Source: Lineus longissimus
Lineage: Eukaryota; Nemertea; Pilidiophora; Heteronemertea; Lineidae
Direction: 5' to 3'
Length of the DNA: 60,000 bases
Assembly (NCBI RefSeq): GCF_910592395.1
Contig: NC_088323.1
Coordinates: 1,552,001 to 1,612,000 of the forward strand
Shown one piece after another: positions 34,901 to 47,543 of the stretch (position 1 is the first letter of the stretch; every line of letters starts with the position of its first letter). A program made the translations under genes and the position numbers. The notes under the pieces are model-generated. The model did not search any database. It had not been told where the DNA came from and worked only from the letters and a program-made list of their open reading frames with translations.

Positions 34901-35738
34901 TGAAGTGTTTGGCTCTGGAAGTTAGTGCTACTTTGTTGAGGGTTTGGCTAGGACTGTTACTGATAGCTGTTGGCAATAGAAGAAGCGGTACTTCAATTCC
35001 CTTGCTTAGGATAACCAGGCTGAAGTTGGTAGATAGCTACACCACGTGTACCTTACATGCTCTCGAGGCTATGAGATCTAGGAATCCATCCCTGTATAGT
35101 CTGGCTATCGGAAACTATTAGTAAGTGACTGCGATATATAAACAAGTTACAACTTTTTCATGATGCTTTGGCCATAAGAAAATGAATCACAGCACTAGCT
35201 AGCCTCCCTTGACATGCCTGCTACTGATAACGGAGCATAACTAGATTTCGCCAAGAAAAAGATTGACAAATCAGAAAGAAATGGATGTCATCATCCATTG
35301 ATTGCCTATGAATAGTATGAATGCATTATATGACAATATGGTGGAGTAAAGTGCGTTCTAGTAATGAAGAGCGATGCGCTACGATTGCTTTTAGATAGGG
35401 GATGTATTGGAAGGAATGTTGCTTCACTCATCTAATAGTCATTGGAGGAGTTGGCTTCTTCAACACTGACTCTGTGTATGAGAAAATAGGCTAGGATTGC
35501 TTAGTTCTTGAAAGAGGAAGCCTTTCACAAAGCTTCATTTTTCATTTGGATGTAAAAGGCTTGTCAGTAAGAGCATCATCGCACAACTCGGTTGGCAATA
35601 CCAATTCTTGCATAGTTGCTGTCAAAATTATCATACAGGACAACATGATGCATATTGGATATCCTGACGTTTTTAGCAAATAAAATTTGTCCTAACTTTC
35701 TTCAAAGGAGTAATCGAAAGTGACAGAGTGTCAATTGT
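28911..35738. other. Long gene-free stretch
   Basis: About 6.8 kb without a supportable gene. At 31690-32010 there is a GC- and CA-rich block after an A/T-rich flank. It carries opposing open frames of 101 and 66 codons and may be a mobile-element fragment, but no family is recognised. A minus-strand 62-codon frame at 33754-33942 is fairly protein-like and its stop region overlaps AATAAA, yet there is no recognisable domain or upstream exon. Confidence 0.4.
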
Positions 35739-35804
35739 ATCATCATCTTCATCAGCATCGGCTTCATCATCATCATCATCATCATCATCATCGAAAGCAT
35801 CATT
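35739..35804. repeat. (ATC)n microsatellite
   Basis: A pure tcatcat run of about 29 bp (35764-35792) sits within a longer impure stretch of cat/tca triplets. The His-rich and Ser-rich open frames here are by-products of the triplet repeat. Confidence 0.9.
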
Positions 35805-38800
35805 ATCTCAGCTTCGTAAACCGACAAATCAAAACTTTAACTTTTATTCTCTATCTTTACAAATCGACGGGACAAAGGCTGCTCAAGGAATATCCTTTAA
35901 CCAAGTCTCCTATTCATGATGATACGTGTATGCATGAATAGAATAATTCCTCGATGCCACTTCATCTTTTGTCAGCTGTTTTCTGAACCAAAACATCCCG
36001 CCGCAACACTCAGGAAATGGGGAGAATCACGTGCTACGCTATCTCCCCGCAACACTCCGGATATGACAATATGGCGAACCTTATCAAGGAGAGTGGTCTG
36101 TTGTAAATCTCCATAACATTGATGAATCCATTGATCCCATCGGGGAAATCATATCAGAGGCTTTGCGGATCATGCCACGGCAATCGAAGGCACGTTTTCC
36201 GCCCGAGCAGACGTGCTCCGTGGAGCAGAGTCACCGACAAGTTTCCCGGCAAATGTGCTGAATCACCCGAATGACATGGCATGGCGGTGGTTGTGTTGCG
36301 CTGACTTAAGGATGTTATTAGTTGAAGTGAACCGGAGGATTTCGAGATAAAATAGGGACCTTTCACTCAATCTATCTCACGGTAATGAAATTAACCCATT
36401 CTGTATAAATACAAAAAACGATTCCAATTTCATAATGCATATACATTTCGCTTTTAACATGCGTCGAATCGTTTGCTTCTTTACAGTCAACTTAACGCTG
36501 TTATCAACTATCACAGTAGTCGAAGAAACATCCACTGCGCCACACTCGTAATAAAAGTAATGGTGGTCGCCCGCTTGTTCTTGCCGCAAAGTTGGGGAGA
36601 AAACATCCTCACTAAGTAATGAATTGGTAGAATATAATTCCGGTCGCGTGAGATTGACCATAGTTTCGTGTCGGGAGCACTGGACGCCGATGTTAAGTCG
36701 AAAAACTATGACAGATGAGCCCCATGTGATCTAACGAAGTTTGTAGGCAATGTAAGCGACAGGGAACATGGGTCGTCGAAAAAAAGGAAAAAGGTTGGTA
36801 AACCTCTGCATGCATCGCTGATAAAAATGAGATTAAAAGAAACGGGGGTGTTTTTATTTGTTCGGTGTTTATATCGTCCCTTGGGAAACACAAGGTCGTG
36901 CATTTGTATTATTTATGACGCCTCCATATTCCTTAGCATATCATAAAAGTACCATAAAAGGCGCTTTATTCCACTGAATTAGTGTTCTGAGACCAAGATA
37001 ACAGTCACACATACACCCGTACGGCATCACATCCGACAATGTGCAATAATCTTTTTACCTGCGGTTGAAAATCAAGTTAATAAAAAAATCCATTAATAAA
37101 TATAACTTAAGTTAATGGTGTTTGCTACTATTCTGAGACCTTTTAAATGGGCTTTCCAGGCGGGTGTCTACTTTCCATGTTGAATAACCTTGTTAGATAT
37201 CACAATAATGGGTTTCTGAATCAAAGGGATCGGCACTGACGTTCTAAACTGTAAACAGGGTTTTTACGACATGTTATGTAAATGGCACTGCAACATGTAG
37301 TTTGATGCGGTTCTTCGAGTTGTTCACTGTAGCGACTGGACTGGCAAGTTAGCGCAGGATGCATCCTATCCCCTCCACACCAACCACGACCCCCTTGCAT
37401 CCCGTTTTTTCCGCCATTTTCATTTTAAAAACGAACAAAGATGGAAAATATGGTGGATTTCGGGTGAGGCTGAAACTAAACATTCGAGTTGTTTATTGTA
37501 TTGGGCGTGATGGGAGGGGGGTATTCGCCGACTGAAGTACTACTTTAATTAATATATATATCAAAACTGTGTCCAGCAACTTGCCGGCAAAACATACCGG
37601 TTTTTTAACCAGCAACTTTTACAAAAAGGGAATTTACGTGGGAAGGGAGGATATGCACCACCTACACCCCCTGCACAGCCTGGTTTGTCACAGCACCGAT
37701 AGTGGCGCTCCTCGGTTCCGAAGTTCATGCATTATGCAAATGAGTAAACCTCCCTCATTTAGTTTTTTCCGGATTTCGCCAAATCGCCTCCAGAACGAAT
37801 ATTTGCCCTCAATGATCCACCATTCAGAGCCTTTTCGTAAGTAACAACGATGGTGGTGACTCATTTTTAAAAGAGACATATCATATAACATAACTCCCGA
37901 TTCTGATACCGCTAGGTTTATACCGAGGGGTATCCATCTTCTACTCCAGTTGATTACAAGTATTTGCTCACCATAATGATAACTGAAGCTTTGATGGTGC
38001 TTCTTTGGTTACGGTAAGAGGATTGTACTGTAATGGTGCTCCTCTTGGGACCGATTCGCTCAGGATTAGAGAGAATAGTGGCACTACATTTATTAACACC
38101 ATATCTACAGTGACACTTCAACATCAAAGAGACAGATGTACATGAAACGCATTGATTAACATGAAGTCTGAAGTTACTATCAATTTCAGCAAGCAAATAC
38201 CTCATAAAGTAGAACCGGAAAGAAACACTTCGGCAACTATGAATTTTGCCAAAACTCGGCCACACACGACCGAGCAGGGAGGGCTGCACCTTATACTGTC
38301 CACCCTTAAGTGAGCGGCAAGCGCCAAAAGCCGTTAACGATATCATCAAATTGCCATAAATAGTTCTGCTCCAACTGGACATTTTGGACTGCAGCTACTA
38401 ATCGGATAGTCATAGTCTACATAGTAACCAGTTTCAGCAAATATAAAGTTGATTTTATTAAAAGATAAGGCACTTATAGGTAAAAAGCACGCATTGAAGG
38501 GAACTCTAATGACAATATTTCACAGCGACCTGATCATTCGCGTAGATTTCAAGCTGCCACGGTGTTTCTATTTTAATATACAGGTGCAGACGTCGCATAT
38601 TACTTTTTTGTCCCACGTGATTGATTATATTGGTCACAGATGATTGATGAAGTAATAAAATAAAAATTTCCAATATCACTGCCACGGACTTGTAATGGTG
38701 AATAGCGTTGAAGGAAGACCAAGGCAATGCTAATATATTTGCCTGGCGCAGAGATGGAATAGATGTTATATCATGATGACCTTTGCCATTTTCCTCTTAA

Positions 38801-41144
38801 GAACAACAATTCGTTCGATGTCGAATGTAAACGTCAAAAAGTCACTACCAAAACATGAACTTAAAGACTGTCTTAGTATAAAGTTCTTGTCGGGCACAAA
38901 AAACATTATTCCACAGATTGCTGTTTGCGCTGATGCCTCTTCAGCCTTTCATATCGGGCTTGAAATAAAATTGTAACAGCAGAGTCCTTCTAATAGATAT
39001 TGTATTACCCAAGAGTCATAATGCAGCATTCTTCTCAAACGTATTTCTTTTATATTCTCCAGGTTCTTCACATCCACCCCGGAGGGATTGCGATAGTGGA
39101 GACGGCACAACCCGATGCCACCAATTAGGTTTCAACATATCCCGTCATTACGCTTCAAGCGAGTCTGGAGAGGAAACTCGGCAGTTTAATATGATACCTC
39201 AGTGAAAGAATCAAACCATTTATCTTTGGTTTAAAGACTGAATTACGGCTTGAAGGCTGATTGTGTTCGGCTGATGAAAACAAGGTAAATATAAAAAGAA
39301 TAGTCTTGCTTTACTTTCTGATGATTGCAAAGAGTTATAATGAAGACATTTCCTTTTCATTGTTTTTAAAAGTCACATGCACGTTTCGGCAATGCGATCA
39401 TATGCAAACATGGTAGTAATACGGGTTCAAAATGTCGACCCCAAAAGCTGTCCCACAGGCTTGTGTTCATTCATGTGATAAAACATAGTTCAGGCAGTCT
39501 CAAAATATACCATCTGTTGAGTCATCAATCGATGTTCTACAAATGACAATTTAAAGCAGGGACGTCAACTTTAAGTTTGATCGAAACATCGCCTACAGCT
39601 GCGAAGGTTCATTATTAAACGTCTCAGCTGTAACATGTTGGGTAGACTGCCTTAAATCACTAGAGTTACACCTGTTCACGTACAGTGACTTTAAGCAAAT
39701 GGAGTGGAATTTATTTCCACCGAGACGTGACAGATGCAACGAATTGTTCCAGCTGCCTTGACACTTGGTCTCATTAACTTCACGTTCGCGCGAGATTGAT
39801 CCATTAAACACGAACTTTTACGGGAATTGGGGTTTAATCTTTAACGATTTCATTTAGCCGATGACTTTTGTAAGCTGTTTTCTAAAAAATCTTAACAGTC
39901 AGTTAACAAATTTTTTTTAGTAGATTTCAAAATTGCTCCAATTTGTGCTCTGGAGTAGCGAAAGTTAAGAGAGACCTATTATGCGATACTGGTTCGTGGC
40001 TCTCCTCACCAACTTTTCAGATACTTAAGCCCATTCCTTTGGCTTTGCATGATCAGATTGCCTTTGACGCCCGTTTGCAAGAGCGATTACAACCTCATCA
40101 ACCCTATGAGACTGTGTATGGCTTTACATGAAAGAACGTTCACCTGAAACCAGTCTTTTTTCATCCACAGGTCTCCATGGCAGGGATGAGAACAACTGAA
40201 TAATTCACTAGCTACAGTCACTAGTGGGCTGCGGACTGATGACACGAACGAGTGATTTGCCCTTAGAGCCAACGGTACTCTGGAAATTTACAAGCGAGGA
40301 TTGGAGGTATCAGCCAGTATATGGCTCAGAGCTAGCTCTGCCAGTCGACGCTTGGCAGTTGTAGTGTGGCGAAAAGGTAGAGACCCCAAACAAACCTTGT
40401 TATCGTGTTACAATCTGCGGGGTTCATATCAAAATTTGTAATCATGGGCATAAGACACAGATCGTAAGTTGTCAGGAGATGGAGGTAAAAAAGAAGTTAA
40501 CACCCAAGAATCCTGTTTAAAGCTTAAGAGAGTGAGAGAGTTTATTATGAAGGAATATATCTGTTGTGTAGGAGACAAGAAAGTAGTGGCTAATAAATCT
40601 TTAATCAAAGGAAAGGGTAAGACGATAGCCTCAGTCCTTTAAAGGAATTGTAGAACATATTCTCGTCGACAGGCACTAACCTTCTTAATTGCCATAGCAA
40701 CGCCCGGAGGTTCAGAAAAGGGGCATTTCGACGCACAAGGAATTCGAAGGGCCAACGTGACATTGAACCCAAATCGTCCAAAGGTTAGGAGAGGCTGCCA
40801 AGTGACCTGGAGGAACACTCAAGACACAACAGGATCTGTTTATTTCGGTTCACCGATTTTGCGGAGACTCGTAGCACTGTTCTGCGCAACATCCATTTGC
40901 CCCTAGGATACCTAACAGCATAGTTGGCGAGGGATGGTGTCTTGAAACCATTTTCAATACAGCGCAAAGAAGGATTGTGAATAAGGTCACTTTTGTAGCC
41001 AATGAATAATGTGTTGATTCATCCTTGCTATAGAGCTACGGAAAAGTTTATTTCAGTGGATTTCTTGGATATACTACACGGGAAGTCGATAAGAAGATTA
41101 CACAAACAACCCCTTGTGTTTTTCTCCCATTTCTGCCCGAGGTT
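35805..41144. other. Long gene-free stretch
   Basis: The longest open frame is 142 codons on the minus strand (37954-38382). It shows no domain or hydrophobic pattern I recognise, and frames of this length are expected by chance in 60 kb. This region includes the 5' flank of the receptor that starts at 41182. Confidence 0.4.
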
Positions 41145-41228
41145 ATGCCGGCAGACGAGCCAAGACTAGCGCGTTCCCAGCATGCCGTACGAGCCGTCGG
41201 ACGTAGTGGGCTACCCGTCCCCACCTGA
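41145..41228 (+). other. Upstream ORF overlapping the receptor start
   Basis: An ATG 37 bases before the receptor start opens a 27-codon frame in another register, which ends inside the receptor coding sequence. If this stretch is in the mature mRNA it would reduce translation from the main start. However, a pyrimidine-rich tract at 41111-41140 followed by 'ccggcag' could be a splice acceptor that removes it. Confidence 0.3.
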
Positions 41229-41976
41229 ATCAAGCTACCAAAACATCTCCGGGATCGTCAGCATCGTGGTCGAGGCATTGATGGTCTTTGCCAACATCTT
41301 TCCCATTCTTGTTGTCTGCAAGTGGAAGCGTCCGCGGGAAAGAATGAGTACCGATGAGATTATCGTCGCGCTAAGTATTACAGACATTCTGTCAGTTGTA
41401 ATCCCGTCCCCTCTTGGGTTGATTTCTTATTTTAGCAGACGGTGGTATGGCGGCTACCGTACATGCGCATTCTACCAATTGACAACTTCCTGGTTTCAGT
41501 TAACGTCGGTTTTTTTAGTGACGTACATGTGTGTGGACCGATTCCTCGTGGTCCGGGCAGCTACGCAACAGAAGATTCAAATCCCAACGAACCCAAAAGT
41601 AAAAGTTGTAGTATTCGGTATCTATATATTCACCCTCATCATATCCTGTCTCCCATTATCAGGACTAGCCCCGGAGGCGCTGTCTAAATCGGGGAAACTC
41701 TGCCAAAGTTGGATTATAGCAATACCTAAAGAACTCAAGGAGCACGCTTTTTATATCACATTCATTTCATTAGGATTTCTCAACCTATTAACGGTCATTT
41801 GTGTCAATTCTCGGGTGGTGTGTATACTCAAGGCGTTTATGAAGAAACTTGACCAGGAAAGTAAGCTTGAGGGAAAGTCTTTGGGATTAGCTGTGGATAA
41901 GAAAGCGGTCATTGACTGTAGCAAGATGGTAGTCATGATTACAGTTGTGTCCTACTTGGCATGGTTACCAGCTTTG
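41182..41976 (+). CDS. GPCR coding exon 1 (TM1-TM6)
   Basis: 265 codons, ending ...WLPAL at a donor reading TTG|GTAGGT. The frame then runs only seven more codons to a stop, which shows that splicing is required because TM7 is missing. Confidence 0.87.
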
Positions 41977-43562
41977 GTAGGTAATAATACTTATTTTTGA
42001 AACTTTCATTGAAAGAAATTAAATTAACATTTCTTCGTGAAAACAAAATGAGAAGTTGCGAAGGCCAGCGGCAACTGTGACAAATGAATCATCGAACAAT
42101 GAATGTAGTCCGTTACCCTTTTAACAAAATGATTGAATTGCACTACATCCCTTCCTTTAATCAAAACCTACAGCCAACTAGACCAAATTAAAAATTCGTG
42201 CTATTCATGGTTTCTTTCAATATTCAAACTTACATGATATATATCTTTTATCTCCACTCTTCTACGAAAAAATTTTTTTTAGTTAAAGTTTCCTTTAATA
42301 GTCAAGGGCCAATAGCCAAGTTATACAATGAATGGTCACAATGCCAATATTAGTACAATCAGTGAATCAGTATTACTACACAAACTGTTCACGCGAGGCA
42401 AACCTGTATAACCTGTATTTGCACGTGTGATGGCTTAAATACTACAAGCGTGACCTATACAAACAGGAATCAGGAGAAATGGCGATTTGTTTAATGAAAA
42501 TACTGTTTCTTGCACTCTAAAAAATACACTTACATTTATCAGCCCAAAATATTTCCATTAAAAATTTAGTCGAACGTTACTTAATCAAAAGGAACTGTTT
42601 TCAGAGATCTATTCTCACCCAATATCCCTGCGTAAATACTTTAAGTTTATAGATAACTGTGTTCTGCAACCAAGAAATTCTCAAGAAATTATAGAATTTA
42701 AACCAATTCCGCGTAAACATCAGCGTAGGGTACGAACGAATCGTACCCGGGTTCTCCACCATTGTATATGGGTTCTTTTTGTGAATCGAGGCAGCACAAG
42801 GAGAGTACTTGGGACATCTTGGTAAATCAAGAAAGTTCTAGGGAAATCATCGTGTGCTCGGGCTTGCCCTGGGTTAGTGACCTAGATTGATAATAAACAA
42901 AAAACTGAAGAAAGATAGGTTAACAAGTCGAAACCTAATTTGAATTTCGTAAAACATCGACGAGTGTCTTATTCAGATACATACATGTAGCATCAATGTG
43001 AGTAATGTCATTCGACAGAATACAAGTCCAAAGACATATTCATAAAAAACATATTTCAAGATTTCAAATCCCTGATGTAACGATTTCGTACACCTTTCCA
43101 ACAGTTTATGAAATGTGCAGCAAACCTTGAGAGTTATTCTCTGCAGGTTATCAAATTCTGGTTCAAGATTCTTTAAGAAATCGAAGGCCCATACTCAATT
43201 TCACTTGAATTGACATCAAGACATCTCCAAGTTCAATTAATCGGTTAATTATGAGCACTTCAGCGATAAAATGAGGCAGCAGGGAACTCAAGATGACATT
43301 GAGTATGCGAAATCATAAAAAATTCTTAATTATTGAGTGAAAATCCGTGCTCTATTAAATGGAGTCTGCTTCAGCACGACATCATCAAATAAGCAAAAAT
43401 TAATTTGTTCAAAGCATCTTAGAGAAAAAAAAAGAAACATTTCCCGAGTCCGTTTCTTTGGATACTAGCTTTACTGAAGTATGATACTAATAACTTGTGT
43501 GAGAGGCCAAAAAAGGTTTTGGGGTCGAAGGGAGTGCTCCGACGACATTTTAGAAGGAATTT

Positions 43563-43596
<34 letters not shown>

Positions 43597-46500
43597 AGGA
43601 ACAGTACAGATACAAATGCAGTTTAGTGTTCTATAACCAACTTAAAATATTAACGACCAAACCTGTACCCAATACTAAAAGTCGATTCTCTAATACTAAG
43701 TAGATAGCGTCTTGCAAATTGATATTTGATCCACCAGAGAGATATCCAAGTGGATTGCAAATGCATCCCACCTCTCTGGGGAGTCTGGAGTCCCGGCTTT
43801 AATGACTTCAATAACAATCTCAGGGTCTCAGGGCCAGGCTTAATTGTCTTTTCAATATCAATTTTTAATGTACGATATGATAGAAGGGTCTCTAATGGGA
43901 TAAGAACAACCTATTCTAACTCCGTTATTCTGTAGATTTAAAAGTCAGGACCCTCATATAGGGGCCTAGATGCCCAGACAGCACAGGGGGGTTTTGTACT
44001 CTTAAGGATACAGGAAGTCTATATAGCCTTGCAGTTGGTTCGGATGACCCTATCACCAAAGTAAAGCAATGCCAATTTCGCGAAACTAGTCGTTTGCTGT
44101 TTGGCATGATACATACCCGACTAACCCGACCAAAGGGCCAAATTGCCGTGAAAAGACGAATGCTGCCATGATTTCTGTTAAGAAATAGATTTTTCAGAGT
44201 TTTGAACACATGAAAAAGTTCAACAATTTTGGGGAAACTTGATCATGGATCTACTGTCCCTGACGTCGGATCCGCCTGGCTATGTGATTATTAAACGACA
44301 GCCTGGAAAAAATGCAGATTGATCCAATTCATCAGGATGCACTTGTCACAGTACGCAACACGACAGAATCAATTAACTTACACCATTCCCCCATAGGGTA
44401 AATATTGACTTTTTACAGTGGCCAGTGATGGTTGTGGATCATGTTCTAACAAAATCGGAGGTCGCTTGTACCAGGTGATGGTGGTAAAGTTTTCATGAAA
44501 GATACCTTACAAGCTTGTAGACAAAGTATCTTATAATACCACTTGTGGATACTAATTTCGGAGCAAAGGAAAGGCTTCCGCTTTGATTAAGAAAAAAAAT
44601 CCGAGAAGTTATATTTGTAGGAAATACGTTAAGGATAATGCTGCAACAAAGGGTCTCGTTTGATACACAAAAACATAACAACACAGCTTTGAAAAAGACT
44701 ACGAAAGAAATATCGCTTTAACGACCACCAAAAGGATTTCCGCCTCCTTTGAAGTGAATAGGGGTAATGTTTATAAACGACATTTAAAGGGCAACGCAGA
44801 TTCCTGAATTTGGTAAAACTTTTAAGTACCTAACTTCTAAAGGTAGCAAAGAAGGTATACTAACTTCTTCCACAACTGGTTGAGGAATATCAATTTCAAA
44901 GTGATTCGCTTGCGATCGTGTCTTTCATCCGAGATTCTGTTGAAATGCAAAATTCAATGATATACCCCCGAGCTTTCTATTCTTTTGGTAATGGCATGTC
45001 GGTGGTCGGGAATGTATCTGGTTTCAGTTAAGGCAAGAAAAAATCTCCCACTGAGGTATGCCATGTTCACTGTTTAAAATACCAATGAGATGGTTCACCC
45101 GGGGCTCTTTTCTTTCTTCTGGTGTCAACAAAGGGTATAGTATTCTCGATGCCTCATGAAAGGCTTTTAAGAGTGATCTTTCTTCTTTCCTTTCTTGATC
45201 AATAAATACCAAGATTTCTTCAACCTGATAACATCAACGTTCGAAGAACTACAAGCAAAGACTTCTAAAGGCTGGTCTCCACCAGCATATCTTTCCAAAT
45301 ATTTGCTTTGAAAACATGACCACAAGGCCGTCTTCGCTGTATTCTGTATTTCATATCTTTATCAATTGGTTTTATTTCAGATCATGATTCTACTGCTTAA
45401 GATTGACCACAACATCAGTATAGCAGCCGTCCTGTATGCCATGGCCAGTACTACCCTCACGGGGCTCTTCAATCCCGTCATCTACGGTCTATTCTCACCC
45501 TCCTACCGCCAAGGATACAAGGGGGTCCTGAGAAGTCTCTGTCACATATTATGTGGGTGTCGGAAAGAGGATTTTGAAATTATAGATGGTAAGCTAGTTT
45601 TTAGGCACCTCTTCAACCTCCCTGTAATCTATATCATAGCGAACTCACCGACAGGAAAACAGGAGAGCCACAAGGAGTACCATATATTACCCGCTACCCA
45701 ACAGTGAAAGAGTGAGAAGGATTTCGAAAATATAGATGATAAGCCAATACTGCCATCACGTTGCTTAGAAGTGGTGAGCCATCTGATGGAAAAGAACATA
45801 ACCAATGAAAGAAGAGAAGCATCTCATGCGAGCATCTATTAGCAGCGAGATGATAACAAATGTAAAACGAGATCTCCTGACCTATGAATTTCCAAGGTGA
45901 AGGAAAAAACAGCGGCTCTCAAGAGACAATGGGTGATATGAATAAAGACTAGCAATTGCTTTCATCTAAAACTCCATGTACATTTACACAAGGCCTTTCT
46001 GTACAAAATTGAAGTTAAAGCATTTGCTGGACTTTATTCATATCAGCCAATGACAGGCTTAATGTTGTTGCTTTTGATGAACCTTCTTTAAAAGACTTCG
46101 AAGCTGTCATGATTGGCCGAAAAATAGATCATCTTTGCAGTCGGGGACCTCATTTGAACTGAGCTCACTTAAATCTATACATTGCTTCATTCTATTATCT
46201 ATCTGCTTCTAGATGTCAGCACAAGAGCCAGCCGACTTCGTTCCACTGAAAACAGCAGCCGATCCTTCGCCTCCATTTTATCGCCAACAGACCGCCGGCC
46301 GGAACATGGCGACTACATTACCGCATCAGACAGCTTCCTGTTAGAGGAAGAGGTGGAACCAGGGAATGGAACGAGGGAGATTTACATGTCTTCCGCAGAC
46401 GGATATTCTGCTGAACCGCACATGCGCAGTGCAACAAACGGTAGACCTATAAACTGCGTCAGAAATGACAAAGGCAAAGATAACGTCTCGCTGACGCCGA

Positions 46501-46733
46501 GAAAGTTTGCCAAATTCAGTACTTTTCAAAATTACATTTTTAGCCAAAAGGGGAAATCCTCGTGTAAGGACGAATTAGGCTCAGATTCCAGTTTGCTGTC
46601 TTCGGATGATGAAGACAGTGATGGGAGTTATGGATGTGAGGGCCAAGATCAAAGGTTTATTCAGCCGCAAATAGGTGTCCCCACACCCAGGTTACTGACA
46701 ACTCGAGTGAGAGTTGAAGAGAGTATGATATGA
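41182..46733 (+). CDS. Class A GPCR, distantly prostanoid-receptor-like, three coding exons
   Basis: Exons 41182-41976, 45381-45588 and 46213-46733 join in frame (phase 0, then phase 1) with GT-AG ends into a 507-aa receptor. Seven hydrophobic segments are visible. There is an NIS glycosylation site at 21-23, a disulfide pair Cys95-Cys174, DRF at 119-121 in the DRY position, AWLP in TM6 (CWxP position) and NPVIY at 296-300. After helix 8 a Cys cluster (319, 323, 325) suits palmitoylation. The 172-residue tail encoded by exon 3 is hydrophilic with a Ser/Asp/Glu-rich stretch at 458-475, a likely kinase and arrestin region. TM3-TM5 style recalls EP4-type prostanoid receptors, but the TM7 arginine and DPW motif of that family are absent, so the ligand is unknown. 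The 3'UTR continues to an AATAAA at 47349. Confidence 0.85.
41977..45380 (+). other. Intron 1 of the prostanoid-like GPCR
   Basis: A 3.4-kb intron with GT...AG ends (donor gtaggt, acceptor ttttatttcag). It contains the poly-C tract at 43566-43596. No coding region or mobile element was recognised inside it. Confidence 0.75.
43566..43596 (+). repeat. Poly-C tract (31 bp)
   Basis: Uninterrupted C run inside intron 1 of the receptor gene. Its length is probably uncertain in the assembly. Confidence 0.95.
45381..45588 (+). CDS. GPCR coding exon 2 (TM7 and helix 8)
   Basis: 69 codons plus one base, after acceptor ttttatttcag and before donor GATG|GTAAGC. It encodes TM7 with NPVIY and the membrane-proximal tail. 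Reading past the donor would give a shorter alternative tail ending at 45707, so an unspliced isoform is possible. Confidence 0.85.
45589..46212 (+). other. Intron 2 of the prostanoid-like GPCR
   Basis: 624 bp, gtaagc...cttctag. The first 119 bases stay open in the exon 2 frame. Nothing else is seen. Confidence 0.7.
46213..46733 (+). CDS. GPCR coding exon 3 (cytoplasmic tail)
   Basis: 521 bp after acceptor tctgcttctag. The split codon with exon 2 restores Asp335. It encodes 172 further residues, rich in Ser, Thr, Asp and Arg, without hydrophobic segments. Assignment to this gene rests on phase, orientation, the splice signals and the tail-like composition. Confidence 0.75.
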
Positions 46734-47275
46734 TTATACAAGTAAAGAACATGACATATCATTGAACATGTATTTGTAAATACCAATTGGCACCATATTG
46801 GGTGCAACTCGACACCTACAAAGACATTGTAATACAATGGTGACCTCATCTGTGTCGCCAAAATGGGCAACTTTACCAAAATGATGATTCCAACAATATC
46901 TCCACTGATACCAAAAATGAGATTATAGGACTGAGCTGATCAAACCGATCGTTCTGGAGGTAGAAGACAAATCAAGTAGTGGGTCCAGTCCTTGACAGCT
47001 CCAGCTCACAAACTGTGCTTGGCTTTTTTTCCAGCTTCATGGTCAGATTACTACGGATGCTATGACACCTTGCTCTGGTGTTGGAAATTATATGGTTATA
47101 CTGGGTGGAGCGAGTCCAGGTCGAAACACATTGGGCAAGCAATCCAGCTGAAACGCAGCTGGGAGGATATTTGCAGCAATGTAGAAATTGCCTCACAGAT
47201 TAGTTCTTTTTATACATGTTGCACAGAAAAGTAAATGTGTATTTCAATTTAATTGAATGCCAAGTTGACAATATC

Positions 47276-47298
47276 GGGGAAAGGGGTCGGGGTGGGGG
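47276..47298 (+). promoter_or_regulatory. Canonical G-quadruplex motif in the receptor 3'UTR
   Basis: Four runs of at least four G with loops of 3, 2 and 1 bases (GGGGAAAGGGG, TC, GGGG, T, GGGGG). It is on the sense strand, about 545 bases after the stop codon and 50 bases before AATAAA, so it would be present in the mRNA if transcription reaches that signal. Confidence 0.75.
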
Positions 47299-47348
47299 AT
47301 CATATGGAACTTCATCAAAGCAATAAATGCAGTTGTACATAAAACAAT

Positions 47349-47354
47349 AATAAA
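47349..47354 (+). terminator. Candidate poly(A) signal AATAAA of the receptor gene
   Basis: First AATAAA after the receptor stop codon, 616 bases downstream, followed by a T-rich stretch near 47375-47392. Confidence 0.5.
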
Positions 47355-47393
47355 GAACAGACGTAGATCATTGTCTCTTGCTTTTTTTATTTG

Positions 47394-47543
47394 CCGCTTC
47401 AATGAGGCGGTTCTAGTCGGATTATAACCACACAGAGTCTTCCTAACTATTCGTTAACAAAACAACACCGCTTCAATGTGGCGGCTCTACTAGGACTATA
47501 ACCACACAGAGTCTTCCTGATCATTCGTTAACAAAATAACACC
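47394..47543. repeat. Two tandem copies of a 74-bp unit
   Basis: Copy 1 (47394-47467) and copy 2 (47468-47543) are about 85-90% identical and share 'ataaccacacagagtcttcc' and 'attcgttaacaaaa'. Each begins with a small hairpin (ccgc-ttcaatg-aggcgg type). The repeat lies between the convergent 3' ends of the GPCR and the steroid reductase gene. Confidence 0.85.

Noticed and set aside
35720-35941. His-rich or Ser-rich small proteins over the ATC repeat
   Set aside because: Both frames are by-products of the trinucleotide microsatellite.
37954-38382. 142-codon minus-strand ORF
   Set aside because: No recognisable domain or splice context. A few frames of this length are expected by chance.
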